From: Erythrobacter sp.
Lineage (GTDB): Bacteria > Pseudomonadota > Alphaproteobacteria > Sphingomonadales > Sphingomonadaceae
Reading direction: 5' to 3'
Length of the DNA stretch: 64,000 nucleotides
Assembly (NCBI GenBank): GCA_027311945.1
Contig: DAICXZ010000006.1
Span: 62,001-126,000, forward strand
Shown: piece by piece, positions 53,829 to 62,377 of the stretch
How positions within the stretch are numbered: the stretch's first letter is position 1
Layout of the letters: the number at the start of each line of letters is the position of its first letter
Program-made: the position numbers and the translations under genes
Notes under the pieces: generated by a model
Databases searched by the model: none
Told to the model about the DNA's origin: nothing
The model's input: the letters and a program-made list of their open reading frames with translations, nothing else

Positions 53829-55373
53829 CTATTCGGCAGCTTCTTCGAGGCTGATCTGCTCGTCGGTCGTCGACTTGGCCGAGGCCATGCCGGGCGCTTT
53901 CGACTTGCCGCCGAGCTTGTCGCGCACGGTCTTCTCGATCCGCTCGCCAATGCTCTTGTCGACACACTTCCAGTACTCGAACGCGCGCAGCAGCACCTTT
54001 TCGCTGACGCCGTCGCACAGATGGCCCGCGACGTTATCGACGAAGCGGCCCCGCGCGGCATCGTCCATCACCTCGGTCACGAGGGCACGGGGCTGGCTCC
54101 AGTCGTCATCGTCCTCGCGCAGCGTGTAGGCTTCGCGCACCATGTCGCCATCGGCATACCAGGTGGCCTCGCCGCCGACCTGCGGTTGGGCGGACGGCCC
54201 GCCGTAGGAATTGGGAGCATAGACCGGATCGACCGCGTTCACCGTGCGCATGGCCCCGGCGCGCGAATAGGAATGAACCTCGGCATTGCGCGCCGAGTTG
54301 ACCGGGATCTGCTTGTAATTGACGCCGAGCCGGTGGCGGTGCGCATCGGCATAGGAAAAGCCGCGCGCCAGCAGCATCTTGTCGGGCGAGAGGCCGATGC
54401 CGGGCACCATGTTGTTCGGCTCGAAGGCGAGCTGTTCGATCTGGGTGTCCCAGTCGACCGGGTTTTCGTTCAGCACCAGCTTGCCCACTTCGATCAGCGG
54501 GTAATCGGAGTGCGGCCAGGTCTTGGTGAGGTCGAACGGGTTGATGCGGTAGGTCTTGGCATCTTCATACGGCATGATCTGCCACTTGAGCGTCCAGCTC
54601 GGGAAGTTGCCCTCGTCGATCGCGTCGAACAGGTCGCGGCGGTGATAGTCGCCATCCTGACCGGCCATCTTGTCGGCCTCGTCCTGCGTGAAATGGGCGT
54701 TGCCGTCGCCGAGATCGGTGTGGAAGTGGAACTTCACCCAGAACTTTTCGCCCGCCTCGTTGATCAGCATGTAGGTGTGGCTGGAATAGCCGTTCATCTC
54801 GCGCCAGGTCTTGGGCACGCCGCGGTCGCCCATCAGATAGGTGACCTGATGCGCGCTTTCGGGCGAGAGGGTCCAGAAATCCCACTGCATGTCGTGATCC
54901 CGCAGGCCGTTATCGGCGCGGCGCTTCTGGCTGCGGATGAAGTGCTGGAACTTCAGCGGATCGCGGATGAAGAAGATCGGCGTGTTGTTGCCGACCATGT
55001 CGAAGTTGCCATCCTCGGTGTAGAACTTGACCGAGAACCCGCGTGGATCGCGCCATGTATCGGGGCTACCGCGCTCGCCCGCCACGGTAGAGAAGCGCAT
55101 CGCGACGTCGGTTTTGGTGCCCTGCTGGAACACCTTGGCCTTGGTGTACTTCGAGACATCGGCGGTGGTTTCGAAATGGCCGAAAGCGCCCGAGCCCTTG
55201 GCGTGGGGCTGGCGCTCGGGAATGCGCTCGCGGTTGAAGTTGGCCATCTGCTCGATCAGGTAATGATCGTTGAGCACGATGGGGCCATCGCGGCCGAGCG
55301 TGAGCGAATGCTCGTCACTCTGGACAGCTATGCCGGCATCGGTGGTGGTCGGGGGGGCGGTCTTCTTGCTCAT
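53829..55373 (-). CDS. Monofunctional heme catalase
   Basis: A 514-aa clade-3-type catalase. Catalytic His57 lies in [15 protein letters not shown], Asn129/130 in [11 protein letters not shown], and the heme-ligand Tyr in [18 protein letters not shown] (about 335). It breaks down H2O2 to water and oxygen. The usual R-V-V-H before the His reads R-Q-P-H, a variant seen in some bacterial catalases. The Lys-rich tail is unstructured. No oxyR is adjacent. It is convergent with the sirtuin gene (4 nt between stops). Confidence 0.95.
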   Translation of the reverse strand: MSKKTAPPTTTDAGIAVQSDEHSLTLGRDGPIVLNDHYLIEQMANFNRERIPERQPHAKGSGAFGHFETTADVSKYTKAKVFQQGTKTDVAMRFSTVAGERGSPDTWRDPRGFSVKFYTEDGNFDMVGNNTPIFFIRDPLKFQHFIRSQKRRADNGLRDHDMQWDFWTLSPESAHQVTYLMGDRGVPKTWREMNGYSSHTYMLINEAGEKFWVKFHFHTDLGDGNAHFTQDEADKMAGQDGDYHRRDLFDAIDEGNFPSWTLKWQIMPYEDAKTYRINPFDLTKTWPHSDYPLIEVGKLVLNENPVDWDTQIEQLAFEPNNMVPGIGLSPDKMLLARGFSYADAHRHRLGVNYKQIPVNSARNAEVHSYSRAGAMRTVNAVDPVYAPNSYGGPSAQPQVGGEATWYADGDMVREAYTLREDDDDWSQPRALVTEVMDDAARGRFVDNVAGHLCDGVSEKVLLRAFEYWKCVDKSIGERIEKTVRDKLGGKSKAPGMASAKSTTDEQISLEEAAE

Positions 55374-55445
55374 GGGATCGGTCCTGCGCTGGAAAGGGGG
55401 GTGTCCTTCCTACGCTTCGCAAGGCCGCCCGTTCCGCCCGATACC

Positions 55446-55772
55446 CTAGCGCCCCTTTTTAGCGGGGGCCGCGTTGAAGTCGGGATCCTTTTTGGCCACC
55501 CACTTCACGAACTTGTCGATCACCGGCTCGGCCAGCAGCTGGTCGACATCCATCCCGATCCGCTCGAGCTGAGAGTTGGTGAAGTTCGTCATCAGCGTGT
55601 TCTGGCAGATCGCGTGCATCGGCACTGTCTCGCGCCCGCCGCGGCTCTTGGGCACGGGGTGGTGCCACACCAGCGTCGCGCCCGTGGGTCTGCCGCATAG
55701 CCAGCAGGTGGGCGGCGGGGCCTGCTCTTCGGGTTCGTCGATGTCCCAGTCGTCGCGGCGTTTGCGCGCCAT
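55446..55772 (-). CDS. HNH endonuclease-domain protein
   Basis: 108 aa. An HNH-type ββα-metal core is visible: two Cys in TCWLCGRPTG, the HHPVPKSRGGRETVPMH motif and NTLMTNFTNS. It follows a highly acidic N-terminus (DDWDIDEPEEQAP). Such small HNH proteins may be restriction-like nucleases or house-keeping nickases. No toxin partner or restriction enzyme is near. The catalase ATG is 68 nt away on the same strand. Confidence 0.8.
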   Translation of the reverse strand: MARKRRDDWDIDEPEEQAPPPTCWLCGRPTGATLVWHHPVPKSRGGRETVPMHAICQNTLMTNFTNSQLERIGMDVDQLLAEPVIDKFVKWVAKKDPDFNAAPAKKGR

Positions 55773-55798
55773 ATAGCAATTCCTTTCGGTCGGCTGGC

Positions 55799-56878
55799 TC
55801 AGGGGACAACCGTGGTGAACAGATAGACCCCGAAGATGACCAGATGGACCATCCCCTGAAGGATCGTGGTGCGCCCGGTGGCGAGCGATTGCGTCGCCAC
55901 CAGCAGGCTGAGCAGCAGGAGCACGATGCCCTTGCCCGAGAGCCCGAGCGCAATCGGCAGATCGACAATCAGCGAAAGCGCGGCGACCGTGGGGATGGTA
56001 AGGCCGATGGTGGCGAGCGCCGAGCCCATCGCGAGGTTGAGGCTGGTCTGCACCCGGTTGGCGAGCGCCGCGCGTATCGCCGCCACGCTCTCGGGCAGCA
56101 GCACCAGCGCGGCGATCACCACGCCCACGGTGGCGCGCGGGGCGCCGAGACTGGCTACCAGATCGCTGACCGGCTCTGACAGGTCTTTCGCCAGCAACAC
56201 CACCGCGCCGAGCGAGACCAGCAGCAGCCCCGCCGACACTATCGCCTGCCGCTTGGTCGGCGCGGTGTCGTGGATCGGCTCGGCACCCGGCGTTGCAGCC
56301 GCCTCGGGGGTGAGGAAGTACTCGCGGTGGCGCACGGTCTGCACCGTGACAAAGGTGCCGTAAAGCAGCAGCGAGGTGACCGCGACAAAGGCCAGCTGGC
56401 CCGAGGAATAGACCGGCCCCGGCTCGGTGACGGTGAAGTTGGGCAGCACTAGGCTCAGCACGGTCAGGGCCGACAATGTGGCGAGCGCGGCGCTCACGCC
56501 CGCTTGCTGGAACGACTGTTCGTGATGGCGCAGGCCGCCGATCAGCAGGCAGATGCCGACAATGCCGTTGAGGATGATCATCACCGCCGCGATCACCGTA
56601 TCGCGAGCGAGGGTGGCCGCCTCGTCGCCCGCGCCCGCCATCAGCGAAACGATCAGGCCGACCTCGATAAAGGTTACGGCCAGCGCCAGCGTGAGCGTGC
56701 CGAAAGGCTCACCGATGCGGTGGGCGATCACTTCGGCGTGGTGCACCGCCGAGATCACGCAGGCCCCCAGCACCAGCACCACCAGCACCACCGGAACGGC
56801 AAACATCGTGCCGAGCGCGATCAGCGCCCAGGCGAGCAGCGGCGAAAGCCATGTGAGAAGCGTGAGGGCTGAAGGCAT
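55799..56878 (-). CDS. Calcium/sodium:proton antiporter (CaCA/ChaA-like)
   Basis: A 359-aa membrane protein with eleven or so helices in two inverted repeats. The alpha-repeat motifs are AVTFIEVGLIVSLM (about 69-82) and LVLLPESVAAIRAALANRVQTSLNLAMGSALATIGLT (about 256-292), with the acidic Glu in each used for ion binding. This fits the ChaA Ca2+/H+ (or K+, Na+/H+) group. It keeps cytoplasmic calcium low. The gene is alone and minus-strand. Confidence 0.88.
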   Translation of the reverse strand: MPSALTLLTWLSPLLAWALIALGTMFAVPVVLVVLVLGACVISAVHHAEVIAHRIGEPFGTLTLALAVTFIEVGLIVSLMAGAGDEAATLARDTVIAAVMIILNGIVGICLLIGGLRHHEQSFQQAGVSAALATLSALTVLSLVLPNFTVTEPGPVYSSGQLAFVAVTSLLLYGTFVTVQTVRHREYFLTPEAAATPGAEPIHDTAPTKRQAIVSAGLLLVSLGAVVLLAKDLSEPVSDLVASLGAPRATVGVVIAALVLLPESVAAIRAALANRVQTSLNLAMGSALATIGLTIPTVAALSLIVDLPIALGLSGKGIVLLLLSLLVATQSLATGRTTILQGMVHLVIFGVYLFTTVVP

Positions 56879-56992
56879 GATTTCCGGACTATGGCACGAA
56901 GCGGCGGGGAAACGCGAGAGCGCACCCCGTCAATCTGGGGCCTATCTGGGGCTTACCTCCCGCATTGTCACCGTCTGGCGGGCGCGGCGCGC

Positions 56993-57952
56993 CTATTCGT
57001 CGCCGTACATCGCCACCACAGGCTCGGCCCCGGCGGCGGCGACGCCGCGATACATGCCCTCGGTGTTGAAGCTCCAGGCAGGCGTGCCATCGGCCCCGAC
57101 CACGATCACGCCGCCCGTGCCGCCCAATGCCAGCGTCTCGGCCTGCACCGTGTCGGCGGCTTGCTGCACACTCTCGCCAAGGAAGCGCATCCGGGCGGCG
57201 ATCTCGTGCGCCAGTCCTTCGCGGATATAGAACTCGCCCGCGCCCGTGGCCGAGACTGCGCAGGCGCGGTTGTCGGCATAGGTGCCCGCGCCGATCAGCG
57301 GGCTGTCGCCCACGCGGCCATAGCGTTTGCCGGTATGACCGCCGGTCGAGGTGGCGGCGGCGAGGGCACCGCTCCTGTCGCGCGCCACTGCGCCGACCGT
57401 GCCGTGCTTCTCGTCGTTGATGTGGGGCAGGCCCGCCGCCTCGCGCTCATGCCAGCGGGCGAGCTGCGCGCGGGCGCGGTCGGTGGCGAAATAGTCCGGC
57501 TCTGCCTGTTCGAGGCCCTGCTCAAGCGAGAACCGGTCCGCCCCGGCGCTCGCCAGCAGCACATACCGCCCATCGTCGAGCACCTTGCGCGCAAGCGACA
57601 CCGGGCTGCGCGTGCGGGTCACTCCGCAGACGGCCCCGGCACGGCGCCCGGTGCCTTCCATGATTGCCGAGTCCAGCTCGATCGTGCCCTCGGCGGTGAA
57701 GACCGCGCCGTGCCCGGCGTTGAAGGCGGGGTCGTTCTCCAGCGCCTGCACCGCGGCCTGCACCGTATCGAGCGCGCTGCCGCCGCTTTCCAGAATGGCG
57801 CTGCCATCGGCCAGCGCGCGGGCGAGCGCGGCGCGGGTGCGCTCTTCGCGCTCGGGCGAGAGGTCGGAGCGCAGAATCGTGCCCGCGCCGCCGTGGATCA
57901 CGAGCGTCCATTCGGGGGCGAGTGGGGTGTGGGTGGCTGGAAGGGTGGTCAT
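56993..57952 (-). CDS. Isoaspartyl peptidase/plant-type L-asparaginase (N-terminal nucleophile hydrolase)
   Basis: A 319-aa Ntn-hydrolase precursor. The autoprocessing site is KHGTVGAVA with nucleophile Thr185, and GRVGDSPLIGAGTYAD holds the substrate-binding region. The N-terminal IHGGAGTI matches. It self-cleaves to alpha and beta subunits and acts on beta-aspartyl peptides or asparagine. No signal peptide is seen. Its stop faces nothing convergent; the antiporter gene begins upstream on the same strand, 114 nt away. Confidence 0.94.
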   Translation of the reverse strand: MTTLPATHTPLAPEWTLVIHGGAGTILRSDLSPEREERTRAALARALADGSAILESGGSALDTVQAAVQALENDPAFNAGHGAVFTAEGTIELDSAIMEGTGRRAGAVCGVTRTRSPVSLARKVLDDGRYVLLASAGADRFSLEQGLEQAEPDYFATDRARAQLARWHEREAAGLPHINDEKHGTVGAVARDRSGALAAATSTGGHTGKRYGRVGDSPLIGAGTYADNRACAVSATGAGEFYIREGLAHEIAARMRFLGESVQQAADTVQAETLALGGTGGVIVVGADGTPAWSFNTEGMYRGVAAAGAEPVVAMYGDE

Positions 57953-57953
57953 C

Positions 57954-58724
57954 TCAGTCTCTTTTGCCAGAACAGCCCTTGCAGGCCGGGTCCTTGGCGA
58001 TGTTCAATGTGCGCAGCGATGGGGCGAGGCCGTCCATCAGGTGCAGCTTGCTCCACTGCGGCTCCCCCATCTGGGGCGCGACCAGCACACGGATCGCCTG
58101 CATGGCGGCAAAGGTGCCGGCCCAGCCTGCCATCGCGCCCAGCATGCCATCCTCGGCGCAGGTGTCGCAATCCTCGGCATCGAAGGCATCGCCAACGAAG
58201 CAGCGATAGCAGGCCTCGCCCGGCAGGTGCCCGGCAAAGGCCCCGACCTGCCCCTGAAACCGGCCGACGGCGGCGGCGAGCAGCGGCACCCCGGCCGCAA
58301 CGCAGGCATCGGACACGGCAAGGCGGGTAGCGAAATTGTCGGTCCCGTCGATCACCAGGTCGACGCCTTCGAGCACGGCGGGGGCATTCTCAGGTGTGAT
58401 CCGGCGGTCGGAGATATTGACCGCCAGCTCCTTGTCGAAGTTCGCCACCCAGCGCCGCGCGGAGACGGCCTTGCCGTGGCCCACGTCGCGCTCGGTGTAG
58501 ATCGTCTGGCGCTGGAGGTTCGACATATCGACATCGTCGTCGTCGACCAGCGTGAGCGTGCCGATCCCGGCCCCGGCGAGATATTGCAGCGCGGGCGAGC
58601 CGATTCCGCCAAGCCCCATCACCAGCACATGGGCCTGATTGAGCAGCACCTGCCCGGTGCCGCCGAGTTCGGGCAGGACGATATGGCGGGCAAACCGGTC
58701 GAGACGGGCGGCATCGAAGTTCAT
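57954..58724 (-). CDS. MoeB/ThiF/HesA-family adenylyltransferase
   Basis: 256 aa from the ATG at 58724. ATP-binding GLGGIGSPALQYL (about 36-48), the catalytic SNLQRQTIY ... and the zinc Cys pairs CYRCFVG and CKGC near the C-terminus are clear. It adenylates the C-terminal Gly of a sulfur-carrier protein (MoaD or ThiS). MoeB is slightly favoured by the length without a rhodanese domain. It ends just before the asparaginase start (1 nt apart), so the genes can share a transcript. Confidence 0.9.
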   Translation of the reverse strand: MNFDAARLDRFARHIVLPELGGTGQVLLNQAHVLVMGLGGIGSPALQYLAGAGIGTLTLVDDDDVDMSNLQRQTIYTERDVGHGKAVSARRWVANFDKELAVNISDRRITPENAPAVLEGVDLVIDGTDNFATRLAVSDACVAAGVPLLAAAVGRFQGQVGAFAGHLPGEACYRCFVGDAFDAEDCDTCAEDGMLGAMAGWAGTFAAMQAIRVLVAPQMGEPQWSKLHLMDGLAPSLRTLNIAKDPACKGCSGKRD

Positions 58725-59088
58725 GGGCGCATCCCTAGGTGGCCGGGAGAAGGCGGGGAAGACCTTTCCTACAGCCGGTGGATAATGGCAGGGGCCGGGC
58801 TGGCTCTTTAATAGTGTGGATAGCGGCCGTCTCTGCGCGTAAATGCGCAGGAGTGTCAACTTTGCCAGTGTGCCCGAAAGGCCCGCATTTCTGCGGGTTT
58901 GCCTAGGCTTGGTACGGGTGCTTGGGTGTTAACTTTGTCACCTTTGCGGCGCTGTGGGCAGGGCTGTGGATGTCTTGTGGGCAAGGCTGTGCACCGCAAC
59001 GGGAAAACCGGTGCGGTGCGGGTGTGGGTAAACTTGTCGAAAAACGCGGGAAAGGCGGTGGACCTGTCACCACACCAGACCCCCACAC

Positions 59089-59115
59089 CCGCTCGCCCTG
59101 AGCTTGTCGAAGGGC
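59089..59115. repeat. Dispersed REP-like repeat, copy 3
   Basis: CTCGCCCTGAGCTTGTCGAAG core, head to head with copy 4 at 59160-59185. The pair forms a long imperfect stem that also marks the end of the dnaA transcript region. Confidence 0.75.
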
Positions 59116-59159
59116 GGCCACAGCATCAACCCACCCGTGGGGCGAGCCTTGGCGCGTGG

Positions 59160-59185
59160 CCTTCGACAAGCTCAGGCTGAGCGAG
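59160..59185. repeat. Dispersed REP-like repeat, copy 4
   Basis: Inverted partner of copy 3 (CCTTCGACAAGCTCAGG core), ending 5 nt before the dnaA stop codon on the minus strand. As a hairpin it would protect or terminate the dnaA mRNA. Confidence 0.75.
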
Positions 59186-59190
59186 TTTGG

Positions 59191-60603
59191 TTAGCTTTCC
59201 AGCTGGCGCAGCAGGCTGCGCACGTCGCCGTCCATATCGGCGTCGCGGGTGCGCAGGTCTTCGATCAGGCGCACGGCGTGGATCACGGTCGAGTGATCGC
59301 GGCCGCCGAACTTGCGTCCGATCTCTGGATAGCTGCGCGGGGTCAACACCTTGGAAAGGTACATCGCCACCTGCCGCGGGCGAACCACGGCGCGGGCGCG
59401 GCGCTTGCTGCTCATCTCCGAGCGGTCGATGCGGTAGAACTGGCAGACGGTGCGCTGGATCTCGTCGATGGTGATGCGCTTGCGGTTGGCCGAGAGAATG
59501 TCGGTCAGCTGCTCTTCGGCAAGCTGTAGCGACACCACCTGACCGGTGAGCTGGGCATAGGCAATCAGCTTGTTCAACCCGCCGACCAGCTCGCGCACGT
59601 TGCGGCTGACGGTGCGGGCGAGGAAGTCGATAACGTCCTCGGGCACCGCGAGCGGGGCAAACTTGGTCAGCTTCGATTCGAGAATCGCGCGGCGCAGTTC
59701 GATGTCGGCCGGCTGGATGTCGGCGACAAGGCCCATCGACAGGCGGCTGAGCAGGCGCGGCTCCACCCCGTCGAGCGCCTGCGGCGCGCGGTCGGCGGCG
59801 AAGACCAGCCGCTTGCCCTCGTTAAGCAGCGCGTCGATCGTGTAAAGCAGCTCTTCCTGCGCGCTGGCCTTGCCGATGATGAACTGGATGTCGTCCACCA
59901 GCAGGAGGTCGAATCCCCGCAGACGGCCCTTGAACTCGATCATCTCGTTCGACTTCAGCGCCTGGACGAACTCGACCATGAAACGCTCGGCCGAGCAATA
60001 GAAGATGCGGGCGCGCGGGAAGGTGCGCAGATACTGGTGGCCGATGGCGTGCAGCAGGTGCGTCTTGCCCTGGCCGGTGGCGGCCTTGAGGTAGAGCGGC
60101 GAGAACTGCGGCTTTTCGGCCTGGGCCATGCGTTCGGCAGCGTTCTTGGCCAGCACGTTGCCGGTGCCGGTCACGAAGGCGGCAAAGGTCTGGGTCGGGT
60201 CGAGGCCCACGCTGGATGTGAAGCCATCGTCGCCGATCGATTCCATCGCCAGCGACGGATCGTTGGCGGCGACATTGCCGAAGTGGTCCTGGCTCTTGAG
60301 GCTGATGTCCGACATCCGCCGACGGCCGGGGTGCACTTTCACATCGACCTGGCGCACGCCGCCGCGGATGATCTTCCAGGCGAGCGAGAGACGGTCGAGA
60401 TAGTTCTTGCGCACCCAGTTGGCGAGGAACTCGCTCGGCAGGAACAGTTCGAGCGTGCCGGTATCCTTGTCGAGCTTGCCGAGCTGGATCGGCTTGATCC
60501 ACTGCTGATGCAGCTGATGACCGAGATCCTTGCGCAGGCCCTGGCTGATGTCAGCCCAGTCCGCCGCGAGGTCCAGGGCTTCGCTCTCCTCGATATTTTC
60601 CAC
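59191..60603 (-). CDS. dnaA: Chromosomal replication initiator DnaA
   Basis: 470 aa from the GTG at 60603 (GGGA 5 nt upstream); ATG 60651 or 60660 would add 16 or 19 residues. Domain I begins ADWADISQGLRKDLGHQLH, and domain II is the Ser/Asp-rich linker (about 95-125). Domain III has Walker A ATGQGKTH, Walker B LLLVDDIQF and sensor residues (RLSMGLVADIQ). Domain IV has the DNA-binding GRDHSTVIHAVRLI signature (end). It melts oriC. Together with the structured 58725-59190 region it suggests that the origin is adjacent. Confidence 0.97.
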   Translation of the reverse strand: MENIEESEALDLAADWADISQGLRKDLGHQLHQQWIKPIQLGKLDKDTGTLELFLPSEFLANWVRKNYLDRLSLAWKIIRGGVRQVDVKVHPGRRRMSDISLKSQDHFGNVAANDPSLAMESIGDDGFTSSVGLDPTQTFAAFVTGTGNVLAKNAAERMAQAEKPQFSPLYLKAATGQGKTHLLHAIGHQYLRTFPRARIFYCSAERFMVEFVQALKSNEMIEFKGRLRGFDLLLVDDIQFIIGKASAQEELLYTIDALLNEGKRLVFAADRAPQALDGVEPRLLSRLSMGLVADIQPADIELRRAILESKLTKFAPLAVPEDVIDFLARTVSRNVRELVGGLNKLIAYAQLTGQVVSLQLAEEQLTDILSANRKRITIDEIQRTVCQFYRIDRSEMSSKRRARAVVRPRQVAMYLSKVLTPRSYPEIGRKFGGRDHSTVIHAVRLIEDLRTRDADMDGDVRSLLRQLES

Positions 60604-61100
60604 GCTGTTCCCGTTCTTGTCTTTGCGCACGCGTCCTGCCTGTGGCCCCATCCGTATCATTGTCCCGTCATTCCTGTTCAAAATGCCCAACCGACAGATG
60701 CTGCCCTCTCGCAGACACGACCTCCCCGCACGGCGCGGCCATATGCAGCGCCGCCGGTCGTATTGCATTTAGATCTGTAAGCGGTCCGGGATGACCTCCC
60801 GCTGACCGCAAAACGACTATTGGACGACTTGGCGGGAGGGGCAAGTCCGCGCCTGTAAAAATTCTTAAATATACCGGCTTGACACCTTGGGGTGCCGCAG
60901 GCGCCCGTCCAAACAATTGAAATTAAATAATAGTTATATGACAGGACTGCGAATCGTTGGATTCATGGCCTTTTGTCGAATGCCAATAAGCGGAAAGGCC
61001 TAGGCATGAAAAAAGGCCGGTGAAAGGATCACCGGCCCGTTCCAAATCTGTTCCGATTTTGTGCGTTGCGGCAGCGAATCATCGCCGCCGGAAACGCGAA
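60604..61100. promoter_or_regulatory. dnaA upstream region with GANTC sites
   Basis: 497 bp between rpsT and dnaA. It holds the rpsT terminator (61008-61037), an AT-rich patch (about 60843-60950, GTAAAAATTCTTAAATATACC and AATTAAATAATAGTTATATG), and GANTC sites at 60951-60955 and 60960-60964 with two more near 61076 and 61095. GANTC is the target of the CcrM methyltransferase that times dnaA transcription in Caulobacter. No -35/-10 pair is certain. No gene is seen. Confidence 0.45.
61008..61037 (-). terminator. Rho-independent terminator of rpsT
   Basis: GGCCGGTGA (61015-61023) pairs with 61029-61037; on the minus strand the stem is followed by TTTTTTC. It lies about 64 nt after the rpsT stop. 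Confidence 0.85.
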
Positions 61101-61361
61101 TCAGAGAGCGGCGACGCGCTTGGTCAGCCGGCTCAGCTTGCGCGAGGCAGTGTTCTTGTGAAGCACGCCGCGAGCAACGCCGCGCGCCAGCTCGGGCTGG
61201 GCGGCCTTGAGGGCGGTCGAAGCCTCTTCCTTGTTGCCTTCGGTGCAGGCCAGTTCGACCTTCTTCACGAAGCTGCGGATGCGGCTCATGCGCGCGCCGT
61301 TGATCTCGGCGCGGTTGTTGTTGCGACGGATGCGCTTCTTGGCTTGCGGCGAATTGGCCAT
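61101..61361 (-). CDS. rpsT: 30S ribosomal protein S20
   Basis: An 86-aa, Lys/Arg- and Ala-rich protein starting [21 protein letters not shown] and containing [19 protein letters not shown] helices ([16 protein letters not shown]) and [22 protein letters not shown] at the end. It is clearly S20, which binds 16S rRNA early in 30S assembly. It lies directly upstream of dnaA on the same strand, in the classic alphaproteobacterial order mutM-rpsT-dnaA, but with a terminator between them. Confidence 0.97.
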   Translation of the reverse strand: MANSPQAKKRIRRNNNRAEINGARMSRIRSFVKKVELACTEGNKEEASTALKAAQPELARGVARGVLHKNTASRKLSRLTKRVAAL

Positions 61362-61491
61362 GTCTGTCCTTCGTCTCCACGAACGCTGGAGAGCGCCCGG
61401 ATATCTCTGTTGTAAACGTGCGGAAGCAGGCGGGTGCCCGCTGGAAAGCGCGGCCCATAGCTCTATGCAGAGATTCGGTCAAGCAAAGGTG

Positions 61492-62307
61492 CTAAGCTTG
61501 GCACCTCGGACAATACCACGTGCTGCGCCCGCCCTGGACGATCCGCACGATGGTGCCGCCATCCTCGCGCAGGCACGGCTCGCCCTCGCGGCCATAGACG
61601 GCAAAGCGGGTGGCGAAATAGCCCAGTTCTCCGCTCGGGGCGGCATAATCGCGCAGCGAGGAACCGCCGTCGGCAATGCTCTGTTCGAGCACCTCGCGGA
61701 TCGCCGGGACCAGTCGTTCGAGCGCGGGCTGCGAGACCTTGCCGCCCGGCTTGCGCGGGTCGATTCGCGCGCGGAACAGCGCTTCGCAGACGTAGATATT
61801 GCCGAGCCCTGCTACGATGGCCTGATCGAGCAGGCACTGCTTGATCGCCTGTTTGCGCCCCGTCAGCGCCGCCTTGAGGTGCGCGGCGGTCAGGTCGCTG
61901 CCGAGCGGCTCGGGGCCCATCGCGGCAAATGCGCGCCAGGCATCGAGCCGCTCGGTGGGCACCAGGTCAACAAAGCCGAACCGGCGCGGATCGTTCAGCG
62001 CAAAGCGGTGCTGCGCGGTTTCGAGCACGAGGTGATCGTGCTTCTCGTCGGTCTCGGGGTCGATCCGCCAGCGGCCGCTCATGCCGAGGTGGAAGACCAG
62101 CGTGGCCGCCCGGTCGGTGTGGAGCAGGCCATATTTCGCCCGCCGTCCAAGCGAGGATATTGTCGCCCCGGTGAGCACCTGCACGAGGTAGGGCGGGAAG
62201 GCGAAGCGCATATCGGGCCGGTTGACCTGCACTCTCGCGATTCGCTCGCCTTCCAGGAAGCGGGCAAGGCCGCGCACGGTGGTTTCGACTTCGGGCAGTT
62301 CGGGCAT
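61492..62307 (-). CDS. mutM: Formamidopyrimidine-DNA glycosylase
   Basis: A 271-aa Fpg. The mature N-terminus PELPEVETTVRGL carries the Pro1 Schiff base and Glu2. Lys near GRRAKYGLL and the helix-two-turn-helix KQAIKQCLLDQAIVAGLGNIYVCEALF follow. The C-terminal zinc-finger region is GEPCLREDGG then CPRCQA: the second Cys of the first pair is replaced, leaving three Cys. Fpg excises oxidised guanine. The fault may be natural or a sequencing/annotation point. The ATG is directly next to the EamA gene (divergent). Confidence 0.94.
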   Translation of the reverse strand: MPELPEVETTVRGLARFLEGERIARVQVNRPDMRFAFPPYLVQVLTGATISSLGRRAKYGLLHTDRAATLVFHLGMSGRWRIDPETDEKHDHLVLETAQHRFALNDPRRFGFVDLVPTERLDAWRAFAAMGPEPLGSDLTAAHLKAALTGRKQAIKQCLLDQAIVAGLGNIYVCEALFRARIDPRKPGGKVSQPALERLVPAIREVLEQSIADGGSSLRDYAAPSGELGYFATRFAVYGREGEPCLREDGGTIVRIVQGGRSTWYCPRCQA

Positions 62308-62377
62308 GGGGCTGGTTTAGGACGGCCAAGCCTTTCTGTCATCGCCAAGCCTTGCTTGCGCTACTAACACGGCGGCC

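Larger units (their letters stand above)
58725..59190. other. Candidate chromosomal origin (oriC): DnaA-box cluster and iterons
   Basis: 466 bp between dnaA's 3' end and the MoeB/ThiF gene, with no coding frame I trust. Five sites like TGTGGATAA (the reverse complement of TTATCCACA) run in one orientation: 58777-58785, 58815-58823, 58965-58973, 58976-58984 and 59023-59031 (7 or 8 of 9 matches). Two 15-bp iterons, GTGTCAACTTTGCCA (58853-58867) and GTGTTAACTTTGTCA (58926-58940), match at 13 of 15; a third copy near 59027 is weaker. Small hairpins (58833-58850, 58882-58897) and a palindrome GCCTAGGC are present. The origin call is an inference. Confidence 0.45.

Noticed and set aside
53730-55700. 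656-codon plus-strand frame across the catalase gene
   Set aside because: Antisense frame with no motif; the catalase on the minus strand has all active-site residues.
58856-59086. Minus-strand 76-codon frame inside the candidate origin
   Set aside because: Lies over the DnaA-box-like sites and hairpins, has no Shine-Dalgarno and a composition unlike proteins.
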